This document shows, in pieces, positions 8,375-16,051 of a stretch of DNA of 64,000 nt. The notes below the pieces were generated by a model that did not search any database, was not told where the DNA came from, and saw nothing but the letters and a program-made list of their open reading frames with translations. This DNA comes from Amycolatopsis sp. WAC 01376. GTDB taxonomy: Bacteria; Actinomycetota; Actinomycetes; Mycobacteriales; Pseudonocardiaceae. The DNA is taken from assembly GCF_003947415.1 (NCBI RefSeq), contig NZ_QHKL01000009.1, positions 372,001 to 436,000 of the forward strand, read 5' to 3'. The translations under genes and the position numbers were made by a program. Within the stretch, counting starts at the first letter, position 1, and each line of letters begins with the position of its first letter.

Positions 8375-8899
8375 TCAGGAAGCGGCCGGGACGAGCGGCT
8401 CGTCCGTCTCCAGCAGCGTCTTGAGGTCCGACAGGATCCACGCCCAGCCGCCACCGGCGTTCTCGCCCGGTCCGGCGTTGACGTCCTCCTGCGAGCCGTC
8501 GACCAGCGCGGCCGTCGTCGGCGCGTCGGTGACGTCGTGGGTGACGGTCAGCCGGGTGCCCGCGGTCTTCGTCTCTTCGATCTCATAGGTGAGCTTGGTG
8601 TACGGCTCCTTTTCGAAGGACGGGTCCATCAGCAGCTTCCAGGTGATGACCAGTTTGCGCGGTGGGTCGACCTCGAGGACCTCGCCGTCGACCAGGTCGT
8701 TCGTGAACCCGGCGTCGATGAAGCCCTTCGTCGGGTGGGTGGCGTGCTTGCCACCCGGCCGCAGGTCGAAGTCGACGAGGCCGGTGTAGCCGTACTTCTG
8801 CGACCACTCGGGCTTCGTGATCGCGTCCCAGATCTTCTCCGGGGTGGCCTTGATGTAGACGCGGTAGACCTGGGTCGTGGCGACGGTGGTGTCGGTCAT
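8375..8899 (-). CDS. SRPBCC / AHSA1-domain protein
   Basis: A 174-residue protein with the START-like fold seen in Hsp90-activator-homologue proteins: YRVYIKATPEKIWDAITKPEWSQKYGY at the N-terminus (as VYIKATPEKIWDAITKPEW) and a C-terminal helix with GGWAWILSDLKTLLE. The frame is open upstream, but ATG 8899 has GAGGAG upstream and overlaps the stop of the ArsR gene (ATGA at 8896-8899). ArsR-SRPBCC pairs are common in actinobacteria; the SRPBCC member binds an unknown hydrophobic ligand or acts in stress response. No specific function can be given. Confidence 0.88.
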   Translation of the reverse strand: MTDTTVATTQVYRVYIKATPEKIWDAITKPEWSQKYGYTGLVDFDLRPGGKHATHPTKGFIDAGFTNDLVDGEVLEVDPPRKLVITWKLLMDPSFEKEPYTKLTYEIEETKTAGTRLTVTHDVTDAPTTAALVDGSQEDVNAGPGENAGGGWAWILSDLKTLLETDEPLVPAAS

Positions 8900-9225
8900 G
8901 GGGGTGGCTCCTCGGTTTCGAGTTCGGCTTTGAGGTCGAGCAACACGGTCACGTTGTGTTCCGTGAACTTGTCGATCCACCGGTCGTGGATCTGCCGGAT
9001 CGGAACCGGGTTGAGGAAATGCCGCTTCTCCCGGCCCTCCTTGCGCGTGACGACAAGTCCGGCTTCTTCCAGCAGTTTCAAGTGCTTCATCACGCCGAAC
9101 CGGCTCATGTCCACTTCGGACTCGAGTTCGGTCAGCGTGCGGCCGTCACGCGCGAACAGCTGGTCGAGCAGGAACCGGCGAGTCGGATCCGCCAGGGCCT
9201 TGAAAACCAGGTCGTCGTCGGGCAC
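8896..9225 (-). CDS. ArsR-family winged-helix regulator
   Basis: A 109-residue repressor. The core LVFKALADPTRRFLLDQL, the recognition helix MSRFGVMKHLKLLEEAGLV and the wing GREKRHFLN are clear. The frame is open to a TTG at 9261, but that TTG is the first base of a TTGACA -35 box. GTG 9225 sits six bases after the -10 TATTCT, so a leaderless mRNA starting at this GTG is favoured. There are no metal-binding cysteines, so it is not a classical metal sensor. It is coupled to the SRPBCC gene and probably represses both through the palindrome at 9239-9254. Confidence 0.9.
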   Translation of the reverse strand: MPDDDLVFKALADPTRRFLLDQLFARDGRTLTELESEVDMSRFGVMKHLKLLEEAGLVVTRKEGREKRHFLNPVPIRQIHDRWIDKFTEHNVTVLLDLKAELETEEPPP

Positions 9226-9231
9226 GTCAGA

Positions 9232-9261
9232 AGAATAGGTGACCAAAAGGTCACGTGTCAA
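9232..9261 (-). promoter_or_regulatory. arsR promoter with palindromic operator in the spacer
   Basis: On the minus strand TTGACA (9261-9256) and TATTCT (9237-9232) are 18 bases apart. The spacer contains the perfect palindrome GTGACCAAAAGGTCAC (9239-9254). The -10 ends six bases before the GTG at 9225. A repressor bound there would block RNA polymerase directly. This is a sequence-based reading without a binding assay. Confidence 0.75.
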
Positions 9262-9271
9262 CCGGTGGTCG

Positions 9272-10639
9272 CTACAAGAGTGCGCCGAGGGGGAGGATCA
9301 GGGCGATCGCGACCACGGAGATGACCGTCTCCATGATCGACCAGCTCTTCAGTGTCTGCCCGACCGAAAGCCCGAAGTACTCCTTGACCAGCCAGAACCC
9401 GGCGTCGTTGACGTGGGAGAAGAACAGCGAACCGGCGCCGATCGCCAGCACCAGCAGCGCGCTGTGCGACGGGTCCATCGTCGCCGCGAGCGGGGCCACG
9501 ATGCCGGCGGCGGACACCGTCGCGACCGTCGCGGAGCCCGTGGCGAGCCTGATCGCGACCGCGACCAGCCAGCCGAGCAGCAGCGGTGACAGGTTCGCAC
9601 CGGTGGCCAGGCTGGTGATGACGTTGCCGACCCCGGCGTCCACGAGGGTCTGCTTGAACCCGCCGCCCGCGCCGACGATGAGCAGGATGCCCGCGATCGG
9701 CGGGAGCGAATCGGCCACCGTGGACGACAGCTTGTCCCGGGTGAAGCCCGCGGACTTGCCGAGGGTGAGCATGCCGAGCAGGACCGCGGCGAGCAGCGCC
9801 ACCAGCGGGTCGCCGATGAAGTCCAGCACGCGGCGGAGGTGGTTTTCCTTCTCCAGCAGGATGTCCGCGAGTGCTTTGCCCATCATCAGCACGACCGGCA
9901 GCAGCACCGTGGACAGCGTCGCGAGGAAGCCGGGCCGCCGTCCGTCCGAAGAGGACGATTCCGGGACGAGCCGGTCCGGCGCGACGGCGTCCGGGACCAT
10001 CTTCGCGGCCAGCCTGCCGAACAGCGGTCCGGCGATGATCACCGTCGGGATCGCGACGAGCAGGCCGAAGGCCAGAGTGAGGCCGACGTTCGCGTTCAGC
10101 GCGCCCGCGGCGGCGAGCGGGCCGGGGTGCGGCGGGACAAGGCCGTGCAGCACCGAAAGCCCGGCGAGCGCGGGGATTCCCAGCAGCAGCAACGGTTTCC
10201 CGGTGCGCTTGGCGACCAGCAGGATCACCGGGATCAGCATGACCAGGCCGATCTCGAAGAACATCGGCAGGCCGATCAGTGCGGCGACCAGCGCCATCGC
10301 CCACGGCAGCGTGCGATCGCCCGCGCGGCGCAGGATGGTGTCGACGATCTGATCGGCGCCACCGGAATCGGCGAGCAGCTTGCCGAGCATCGCGCCGAGC
10401 GCGATCAGCACGCCGACCGAGGCGACGGTGGAACCGACGCCGGAACTGAAGCTCTTGATCAGCTTGTCCACCGGCATGCCCCCGACGAGCCCGAGCACGC
10501 CGGAGCCGAGGATGAGGGCCAGGAATGGATGCTGCTTCGCCTTGGTGATCAGGACGACGATCACGGCGATGGCGAGCACCGTCGCGCCGATGAGACGGGT
10601 GTCGTGGCCGGTCCAGGCGGCCGCGAGGGTGGTGGTCAT
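9272..10639 (-). CDS. gntP: Gluconate:H+ symporter, GntP family
   Basis: A 455-residue polytopic membrane protein with about 12 hydrophobic segments from LIGATVLAIAVIVVLITKA at the N-terminus to VISVVAIALILPLGALL at the C-terminus. GntP landmarks include LALILGSGVLGLVGGMP, VPPHPGPLAAAGAL and SLFFSHVNDAGFWLVKEYF. It imports gluconate or a related sugar acid. ATG 10639 overlaps the gntK stop (ATGA at 10636-10639). The stop, TAG at 9274-9272, lies only 11 bases from the -35 of the arsR promoter. Confidence 0.93.
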   Translation of the reverse strand: MTTTLAAAWTGHDTRLIGATVLAIAVIVVLITKAKQHPFLALILGSGVLGLVGGMPVDKLIKSFSSGVGSTVASVGVLIALGAMLGKLLADSGGADQIVDTILRRAGDRTLPWAMALVAALIGLPMFFEIGLVMLIPVILLVAKRTGKPLLLLGIPALAGLSVLHGLVPPHPGPLAAAGALNANVGLTLAFGLLVAIPTVIIAGPLFGRLAAKMVPDAVAPDRLVPESSSSDGRRPGFLATLSTVLLPVVLMMGKALADILLEKENHLRRVLDFIGDPLVALLAAVLLGMLTLGKSAGFTRDKLSSTVADSLPPIAGILLIVGAGGGFKQTLVDAGVGNVITSLATGANLSPLLLGWLVAVAIRLATGSATVATVSAAGIVAPLAATMDPSHSALLVLAIGAGSLFFSHVNDAGFWLVKEYFGLSVGQTLKSWSIMETVISVVAIALILPLGALL

Positions 10640-11130
10640 GAGCGGTCCTCGAAAGCGGAGAGGGCGGTTTCGACGATTTCTTCCGGCTTTTTCGCGATGT
10701 CGGCGACGAGGCCGCGCTCCTCCGGGCGCAGCGGCTCGAGGTCGGCGAGCTGGGAGTCCAAAAGGGACACCGGCATGAAATGGCCGGAGCGGGTCTTCAT
10801 CCGGTCGGCGAGCAGGTCGCGGTCGCCGTGCAGGTGCAGGAACCAGACGTCGCCGCCGCCGCGCAGGATGTCGCGGTAGCGGAACTTGAGTGCGGAAGAC
10901 GTCACGACGCCGCCGGAGGACTGGTGGTCGGAGATCCAGGCGGCGATGGCTTCGAGCCAGGGTTGCCGGTCTTCGTCGTTCAGCGGGTGGCCGGAGCTCA
11001 TCTTGTCGATGTTCGCCTTCGGATGGAACGTGTCCGCTTCGGCGTAGTCGACGCCGAGGCGTTCGGCGAGTGCCGTGCCCACGGTCGTCTTGCCCGAGCC
11101 GGAAACGCCCATCACCACGATGACGGTCAT
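10636..11130 (-). CDS. gntK: Gluconokinase
   Basis: A 164-residue kinase that makes 6-phosphogluconate from gluconate and ATP. The P-loop GVSGSGKTT (residues 8-16) and the family segments DADTFHP-like YAEADTFHPKANIDKMSSGHPLNDEDR (seen as EADTFHPKANIDKM and GHPLNDEDRQPWL) are diagnostic, with GHFMPVSLLDSQLADLEPL at the C-terminal side. Length is typical. It is first in a two-gene operon with gntP and divergent from the GntR regulator; 6-phosphogluconate feeds the pentose phosphate pathway. Confidence 0.96.
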   Translation of the reverse strand: MTVIVVMGVSGSGKTTVGTALAERLGVDYAEADTFHPKANIDKMSSGHPLNDEDRQPWLEAIAAWISDHQSSGGVVTSSALKFRYRDILRGGGDVWFLHLHGDRDLLADRMKTRSGHFMPVSLLDSQLADLEPLRPEERGLVADIAKKPEEIVETALSAFEDRS

Positions 11131-11173
11131 CCGTACCTCCCACGTCGTTGTAGCCGGGACGAGTACAGCTCAA

Positions 11174-11205
11174 AAGTACTACGTAAGCAAGATGAAGTAC
11201 TACTT
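11174..11205. promoter_or_regulatory. Candidate gluconate-regulator operator: two AAGTACTAC(G/T)T boxes
   Basis: AAGTACTACGT (11174-11184) and AAGTACTACTT (11195-11205) are repeated with start points 21 bases apart, about two helical turns. The second is a palindrome, AAGTA-C-TACTT. They lie in the 103-base region between divergent gntK and gntR, just upstream of the putative gntR -10. Confidence 0.55.
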
Positions 11206-11221
11206 AATCGAGTCAGAACGT

Positions 11222-11227
11222 TAGGGT
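11222..11227 (+). promoter_or_regulatory. -10 TAGGGT for leaderless gntR
   Basis: TAGGGT ends six bases before GTG 11234 and no Shine-Dalgarno sequence precedes that start, so the mRNA probably begins at the start codon. The same hexamer and six-base gap precede the RNB gene and the SCO6745-family gene. Confidence 0.5.
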
Positions 11228-11233
11228 CGCCTG

Positions 11234-11929
11234 GTGGGCAACGACAGGCATGCCGAAGTGCTCGACGCGCTCGGCTCCGCGATCGCGAACGGGCGGCTTC
11301 CGCCAGGCTCCGTGCTGCGTTCCGAGGAGCTCCAAGAACGGTTCGGCGCGTCCCGAACGGTGGCGCGCGAGGTGGTACGCGTCCTCGAAACGATGTGCCT
11401 GACCAGCAGCAAGCGCCGGGTCGGGATGATCGTGCGCGAGCCGCGTGACTGGAACCATTACGACCCGAGACTGCTTCGCTGGCAACTCGACGGATCCGAG
11501 CGGAAGACCGCGCTGCGAACCCTCACCGAACTGCGCTCCGGCGTCGAACCGTGCGCCGCCCGGTACGCCGCACTGCGGGCGACACCGGAAGAGGGCGGCC
11601 GTCTCCGGGCCTTGGCGAAGCGGCTGGAGGAAACGGCGCACCAGCGGGACCTCGAGACCTTCCTGGGGCACGACGTCGCCTTCCACGATCTGCTGCTTTC
11701 CTCGTCGCGGAACCCGATGTTCGCGCAGCTTTCGGCGGTCGTCGCCGAAGTGCTCGCCGGGCGTACCGGCCACGGGCTGATGCCGGAGGAGCCGCAGCCC
11801 GAGGCCGTCGCGCTGCACGTCGAGGTCGCGGCGGCCGTCGACGCCGGTGACCCTGACCGGGCCGAACGCGCGATGCGGGACATCGTCATCCAGGCGCGTG
11901 ACGAGATGGCCGTCCTCCTGGACGGATGA
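11234..11929 (+). CDS. gntR: GntR/FadR-family regulator of gluconate genes
   Basis: A 231-residue repressor with an N-terminal winged helix (residues 1-70; GRLPPGSVLRSEELQERFGASRTVAREVVRVLE) and an all-helical FCD ligand domain (about 95-225; LRSGVEPCAARYAAL, DVAFHDLLL, EHIL-type helix HVEVAAAVDAGDPDRAERAMRDIV). The FCD domain usually holds a metal and a carboxylate ligand, consistent with gluconate or 6-phosphogluconate. It is divergent from gntK-gntP, which it presumably controls through the boxes at 11174-11205. GTG 11234 is chosen because of the -10 spacing. Confidence 0.9.
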   Translation: MGNDRHAEVLDALGSAIANGRLPPGSVLRSEELQERFGASRTVAREVVRVLETMCLTSSKRRVGMIVREPRDWNHYDPRLLRWQLDGSERKTALRTLTELRSGVEPCAARYAALRATPEEGGRLRALAKRLEETAHQRDLETFLGHDVAFHDLLLSSSRNPMFAQLSAVVAEVLAGRTGHGLMPEEPQPEAVALHVEVAAAVDAGDPDRAERAMRDIVIQARDEMAVLLDG

Positions 11930-11983
11930 TCTTCGAGTAATCTCTGCAGGTCTTCGAGGGATACTGCATGCGGGGGGGCGACG

Positions 11984-12925
11984 GTGAGCGCGGCGCGCGC
12001 GATCGGCTTGGTGTTGGGGGTGGCCGCCGACGGGGCGATCGGGGATCCCCGGTCACGGCGTCCGGTGACGGCGTTCGCCAGGGCGGCTTCGGCGGTGGAC
12101 GCGAAAGTCCGGTCGAAGCATCCGGCGGTCGGAGTACTTTGGACCGGCGGCCTCGCGGGTTCCGCCGTGCTGGCGGGCGTGCTCGCCGAACGCGCCGGAC
12201 GGCGCAGCCCCGTCCTGCAGGCGACCACGACCGCGGTGACCACCTGGGCCGTCCTCGGCGCCGCCGGCCTGGCCGCGCACGGCACTTCGCTGGCGCGGGA
12301 CCTCGAAGAAGGCGAACTCGAAACCGCACGCGGCACACTGTCCACACTGGACCCCCGCGTCGCCGACGACCTCGGCGTCATCGGCCTCTCACGCGCCTCG
12401 GTGGAAACGCTCGCCGAGAACACCGCGGACGTCGTCATCGCGCCGCTGGTGTGGGGAGCGCTCGCCGGCGTCCCCGGCCTCCTCGGCTCGCGCGCGATCA
12501 GCCTGCTGCGCGGCCTCGGCCGGGGACGACCCGAGCGCTACCGCTGGTTCGTCGCGCGGCTGGACGAAATCGTCCATCTCGTCCCCACCCGGGTCGCGGC
12601 CGGGCTGACCGTCCTCGCGGCCCCGGTCGTCGGCGGCTCGGCGGGCGGCGCGTGGCGCGCTTGGCGCCGGGACACGACCGCTCACCCCAGCCCGAACGCG
12701 GGCCGCGTCGAGGCCGCCTTCGCCGGGGCGCTCGAGATCCGCGTCGGCGGGCGGACCGTGTACCCGCACGGCGTCGAGGAACTGCCGGTGCTCGGCATCG
12801 GCCGCAACCCGGACGCCGGACACGTGACGCGCGCGGTGGAGCTCTCGCGGGTGGTCGGCTGGCTGGGCGCGATCAGCTCGGTGGTGCTGGCCGGTCTCGT
12901 CGGGCTTCGGCGACGGCGGCGCTGA
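11984..12925 (+). CDS. cobD: Cobalamin biosynthesis protein CobD/CbiB
   Basis: A 313-residue integral membrane protein that attaches the aminopropanol arm to adenosylcobyric acid to give adenosylcobinamide. The hallmark segments LSRASVETLAENTADVVIAPL (split ASVETLAENTADVVIAPL), HPSPNAGRVEAAFAGAL and VLGIGRNPDAGHVTRAVEL are clear. GTG 11984 lies inside a G-rich stretch. Upstream, 11930-11983 contains no cobalamin riboswitch that I can recognise. In M. tuberculosis the equivalent gene (Rv2236c) neighbours SURF1 and ptpA homologues, as here. Confidence 0.93.
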   Translation: MSAARAIGLVLGVAADGAIGDPRSRRPVTAFARAASAVDAKVRSKHPAVGVLWTGGLAGSAVLAGVLAERAGRRSPVLQATTTAVTTWAVLGAAGLAAHGTSLARDLEEGELETARGTLSTLDPRVADDLGVIGLSRASVETLAENTADVVIAPLVWGALAGVPGLLGSRAISLLRGLGRGRPERYRWFVARLDEIVHLVPTRVAAGLTVLAAPVVGGSAGGAWRAWRRDTTAHPSPNAGRVEAAFAGALEIRVGGRTVYPHGVEELPVLGIGRNPDAGHVTRAVELSRVVGWLGAISSVVLAGLVGLRRRRR

Positions 12926-12948
12926 CCTGCGGTTACGGCGGCCGGGGG

Positions 12949-13125
12949 AGCAAGGGACCTTTGCTATCGCGCTGCCGCTGACCTGCGGAAAGGGAGCAAG
13001 GGACCTTTGCTATCGCGGGGTGACCGTGTGGATTTTGGGACGTCAGATGTCCCGAAATCCACACAGTCACGGTGAGCCGGTCCGGCTTCGTCGCGCCGCG
13101 GCGAGCAAGGGACCTTTGCTATCGC
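12949..13125. repeat. Cluster of three AGCAAGGGACCTTTGCT units and one hairpin
   Basis: Units in plus orientation lie at 12949-12970, 12995-13016 and 13104-13125, each AGCAAGGGACCTTTGCT followed by ATCGC. The first two are joined by a GCTGACCTGCGG segment that is also next to the units at 15771 and 15984 in reverse. Between the second and third is an imperfect hairpin (13020-13070) with arms containing GTGTGGATTT and AAATCCACAC and loop GTCAGAT. The third unit supplies the TAG stop codon of the PaiB gene on the minus strand. Confidence 0.9.
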
Positions 13126-13739
13126 TCTCGCCGCGCCAGCTGCGCCCGCGCCCGCGCGTCCATCGGGCCGTCGCGCCGCGCCAGCTCCGCGTCGATCCGC
13201 GACCGGTCGGCCGGCTGCTTGTTGCCGCCGAACTTGAACTTCGCCCGAACGCCGGTCACGGTCAGCTCGACCCCGCGGATGCCGGGGAGCAGCCGCTTGT
13301 CCGGCGCCTCGGTGGCGCTCACCGCGACCCGCTCCCCTGATGGCTCGAAGTGCGCGAGCTGCCGGTCCAGCAGCGCGGCCTTCTCCGCCGCGTCGTCGAT
13401 CAGCCGGACGTCGCATTCGAGCTGGACGGACGCGTAATACGACGTCGGCACGCCGTGCGGCGGGTCGGTGGGGGTGTTCCAGCCGGAGCGGATGTAGGTG
13501 TGGTCGTCGATCACCGACAGCAGCGCGCGCGGGTGTTCCTCCAGCAGCGGCCAGACCGGGTTCGGCCGCGCGAGGTGCAGCAGGACCGTCCGGTCGCCGT
13601 CGAAGACGAAGTGAACCGGGTTGGCGATCGGCAGGTCACGGCCCGCGCCTCCGGCGATCAGCTGGCCGAAGTCGTGTGCGGAGAGCCAGGCCTGCCATTC
13701 GGCGTCGTCGTGGGCGGCGTCCCACGGGTGAATCAGCAT
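13119..13739 (-). CDS. PaiB-family FMN-binding protein
   Basis: A 206-residue member of the PaiB (FMN-binding negative regulator) family, related to split-barrel flavin proteins. Typical parts are IANPVHFVFDGDRTVLLHLARPNPVW (as IANPVHFVFDG and LLHLARPNPVW), VIDDHTYIRSGWN, VPTSYYASVQLE and the C-terminal GVELTVTGVRAKFKFGGNKQ. The Lys-Gln-rich end is the usual PaiB motif. ATG 13739 gives the standard N-terminus MLIHPWD. The last codons and stop lie in a dispersed intergenic repeat (13104-13125), so the C-terminal tail RRER was set by that element. Role: unclear; PaiB in Bacillus represses sporulation and protease genes. Confidence 0.85.
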   Translation of the reverse strand: MLIHPWDAAHDDAEWQAWLSAHDFGQLIAGGAGRDLPIANPVHFVFDGDRTVLLHLARPNPVWPLLEEHPRALLSVIDDHTYIRSGWNTPTDPPHGVPTSYYASVQLECDVRLIDDAAEKAALLDRQLAHFEPSGERVAVSATEAPDKRLLPGIRGVELTVTGVRAKFKFGGNKQPADRSRIDAELARRDGPMDARARAQLARRER

Positions 13740-13793
13740 GATCGCATCCGAACACGCTAAATGGACCGGTAAAAGGGCCATTTTCGCGTCAGA

Positions 13794-14615
13794 TCAGGTG
13801 GCCACTTCGGAGCGTTCGTCCTCGGCCAGCATCTCCGCGACACTCTTGCGCCGCTGCGGCCGGTCCGTGGCCAGTACGCCACCCGGCTTCAGCTCGCGGA
13901 CGGTGAAGTACAGCCAGCCCATCAACGCCATGGCCCCGAAAGCAATCCACTGGAGCGCGTAGGAGAAGAACGGTCCGGCGTCGGTCTGCGGCAGCGGCAG
14001 GGCGCCCAGCACGCCGGGCTGGTTCACGTCGAGCTGGAAGTACCCCGGCCGGATGTCCAGCTTCGCGGCCCTCGCGACGACCTGGGAATCGACGACGTAG
14101 CTCTGCAGCTTCCCGCCCGTCGACTCGTCGGCGAACGCGTCGCGGTTCTTGCCGTCCCTCTCGTCATGACGTGCCCGCGTGACGATGTCGACCGTGCCGG
14201 TGGGAGGCGGGGAGAAGGGGAGCGCGCGCGATTTGTCGTCGAGCCGGACGTACCCGCGGTCCACCAGCACGATCGTGCCCTCGACAGTGCGGAACGGCGT
14301 CAGGACCTCGTAGGCCGCTTCGCCCTGTACGGAGCGCAGACGGGCCACGACCTCGCCCTCGGGAAGGTACGTGCCCTTCATCGCGACCAGATGCCATTCG
14401 GTGCGCTGATCAGGGGCCGCGCCGTGGGGAAGCAGCTGGTCCAGCGACCGCGGCTGCCCGGAGAACGACTCCCGCAGCGCCGCGTTCTGGTGCTCGCGTT
14501 CGGTGTTGCGGGAGAACTGCCACGGCGCGAGCAGGGTGAAGCAGGTGATGGCGAAGGTGAACACCACCAACGTCAACGCCAGCCACCCAGGCTTCAGCAG
14601 GAACTTCAACCGCAC
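13794..14615 (-). CDS. SURF1-family cytochrome oxidase assembly protein
   Basis: A 273-residue membrane protein with the SURF1 two-helix layout: one helix at about residues 11-33 (LALTLVVFTFAITCFTLL) and one near 225-245 (SYALQWIAFGAMALMGWLYF), with an extracytoplasmic domain between. Family motifs APWQFSRNTE, VLVDRGYV and QWIAFG are present. It helps insert haem a or assemble cytochrome c oxidase. The stop is 23 bases after (on this strand, downstream of) the LMW-PTP stop, so it lies between ptp and paiB on the same strand and may be cotranscribed. Confidence 0.9.
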   Translation of the reverse strand: MRLKFLLKPGWLALTLVVFTFAITCFTLLAPWQFSRNTEREHQNAALRESFSGQPRSLDQLLPHGAAPDQRTEWHLVAMKGTYLPEGEVVARLRSVQGEAAYEVLTPFRTVEGTIVLVDRGYVRLDDKSRALPFSPPPTGTVDIVTRARHDERDGKNRDAFADESTGGKLQSYVVDSQVVARAAKLDIRPGYFQLDVNQPGVLGALPLPQTDAGPFFSYALQWIAFGAMALMGWLYFTVRELKPGGVLATDRPQRRKSVAEMLAEDERSEVAT

Positions 14616-14638
14616 CCCACCACGGTAAGCGGTCCGCC

Positions 14639-15100
14639 TCAGGCGTGTGCGCGCACCCAGTCGAGCAGGCCGGGAACGGACCGCTCGATCATGCCGAGGA
14701 CGTCCTCGAAACCGTCGTCCTCGCCGTAGTACGGGTCCGGGACCTCGGCGCCTTCGGGCGCGGACGGATCGAATTCGCGCAGCAGGCGGACCTTCTCCTG
14801 GTCCGCGACCTTGCGCCGGAGGAACGACAGGTGACTCTCGTCCGCCGCGAGCAGCAGATCGGCGGCAAGATGCCCGCGGTCGACCTCGGCCGCGACGTGA
14901 CCGGTCGGGTAACCGTGTTCGGCCAGCTTCGCGCGCGCCCGCTTGTCCGCGGCCTCGCCCACATGCCAGCCACCGGTGCCCGCGCTGGACACCTGCACGA
15001 GGTGATCGAGACCGGCTTCTTCGGCCTTCGCGCGGAAGACGAGCTCGGCCATCGGGGAACGGCAGATGTTGCCGGAACAGACGAAGACGATGTGCAGCAC
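14639..15100 (-). CDS. ptpA: Low-molecular-weight protein tyrosine phosphatase
   Basis: A 153-residue phosphatase with the P-loop VCSGNICRSPMAE (Cys8, Arg14) at the N-terminus and the general-acid region DPYYGEDDGFEDVL near residues 122-135, the two halves of the active site. It is the counterpart of M. tuberculosis PtpA (Rv2234), which also lies beside SURF1 and cobD homologues. The start is GTG 15100. It faces a divergent small gene at 15231. Confidence 0.94.
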   Translation of the reverse strand: MLHIVFVCSGNICRSPMAELVFRAKAEEAGLDHLVQVSSAGTGGWHVGEAADKRARAKLAEHGYPTGHVAAEVDRGHLAADLLLAADESHLSFLRRKVADQEKVRLLREFDPSAPEGAEVPDPYYGEDDGFEDVLGMIERSVPGLLDWVRAHA

Positions 15101-15230
15101 CCGATCAGTGTGAAGGCCGACGGAGATCGACCGCTCACCGGCTCCGAACGGCTACCGGGCGCGCGAAGCTGGAAAGCCGGGACGAAGCGGGAGTAGACCT
15201 CCTGGAGAGAAACACGCAGGAAGGTCGCGT

Positions 15231-15551
15231 ATGAGCGCACCAACACCCATCGTCGAGTCCGCGGCAACCGGGCTCCGCTGGTATCGCATCACCGTCACGC
15301 ATCCGCACCCCTACGAGGTCGGGCGGATCCTGTCGGAGCACCACTTCGTCCAGGCGAGATCGCCGAAAGAAGCGATGACCAGGATGCCGTTGCACCTCCG
15401 GTCGAGCGCGTCCGTCGCGCCGTACCAGGTCGGCCACACCGAAGTCCCCGATCACCCGACGAAGGCCTACCGGGCGATGCTGTGGACGGGCCGAGTGATG
15501 CGCGCGGCCGGGCGCTGGGCGATCAACAAGGACGCGAAGGCGCTGGACTGA
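15231..15551 (+). CDS. Small conserved-looking hypothetical protein
   Basis: A 106-residue protein, not assigned to a family. It has good codon use, ATG 15231 and AGGAAGG just upstream. The N-terminal half (WYRITVTHPHPYEVGRILSEHHFVQARSPKEAM) looks like a small alpha/beta fold, and the C-terminal part is basic and helical (AMLWTGRVMRAAGRWAINKDAK). No signal peptide or membrane segment. It is divergent from ptpA and followed by repeat-rich DNA. Confidence 0.7.
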   Translation: MSAPTPIVESAATGLRWYRITVTHPHPYEVGRILSEHHFVQARSPKEAMTRMPLHLRSSASVAPYQVGHTEVPDHPTKAYRAMLWTGRVMRAAGRWAINKDAKALD

Positions 15552-15558
15552 CCCGGAG

Positions 15559-15580
15559 GCGATAGCAAAGGTCCTTTGCT
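15559..15580 (-). repeat. Family A unit (minus orientation, one mismatch)
   Basis: GCGATAGCAAAGGTCCTTTGCT, given here as GCGAT plus AGCAAAGGTCCTTTGCT, differs by one base from the other units. The change makes it a more perfect palindrome. It starts 8 bases after the stop of the 106-residue gene. Confidence 0.85.
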
Positions 15581-15674
15581 TCGTCGGCGGCCGCGGCACC
15601 CCGCTGTGACGTCGCCTTCTGTCGGCAAGGCAACTGGCCGCACGAAGTCAGGCGGGGTCATCAGGCCCGCTTCG

Positions 15675-15723
15675 CGAGCGGGGAAGATTTGGGACACTCA
15701 ACGTCCCAAATCTTCCCCGCTCG
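15675..15723. repeat. Perfect 21-bp hairpin, loop ACTCAAC (family B)
   Basis: Arms 15675-15695 and 15703-15723 are exact complements around ACTCAAC. The inner core GGGACACTCAACGTCCC is shared with other family B hairpins, while the outer arm (CGAGCGGGGAAGATTT) is found only here in this window. Confidence 0.9.
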
Positions 15724-15770
15724 CCCGGCCGTAGACGTCAGGCGCTCTCTTTCCGCAGGTCAGCAGCCAG

Positions 15771-16005
15771 GCGATAGCAAAGGTCCCTTGCTCTCTTGCG
15801 CGGTGACCGTGTGGATTTTGGGTCATCCAACGCACCAAAATCCACACGGTCGGTCAGCACCATTACGCGGAGTACAGGGTGTGTGGAAATAGGGACACTC
15901 AACGTCCCTATTTCCACACACCCAGCCCGCCGGGAACGCGACACCAAAGGTCCCTCGCTCCCTTTCCGCAGGTCAGCGGCAGCGCGATAGCAAAGGTCCC
16001 CTGCT
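15771..16005. repeat. Composite repeat block: A unit, hairpin, hairpin, A units
   Basis: In order: family A unit at 15771-15792 (minus), a 17-bp hairpin 15805-15851 (arms GACCGTGTGGATTTTGG and its complement), a perfect 20-bp hairpin 15877-15923 (loop ACTCAAC), a degenerate A unit 15939-15959 and an A unit 15984-16005. The same order occurs at 32931-33102. Together with 15559-15723 it fills the 500-base gene-free stretch between the small hypothetical gene and the chorismate mutase gene; no ORF there looks real. Confidence 0.9.
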
Positions 16006-16051
16006 CCCGCCGCGACGAAGGGCGCGACCAAGGCCGCGACGAAGGACGCGA

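Noticed and set aside
11930..11983. Cobalamin riboswitch before cobD
   Set aside because: Too short, and no B12-box-like sequence is seen.
12949..16005. CRISPR array
   Set aside because: The repeated units have irregular distances, both orientations and repeated rather than unique sequences between them. No cas gene is in the window.
15552..16051. Small ORFs in the repeat island
   Set aside because: Their translations are made of repeat sequence (SKGPLLS-like strings) and they lack ribosome sites.
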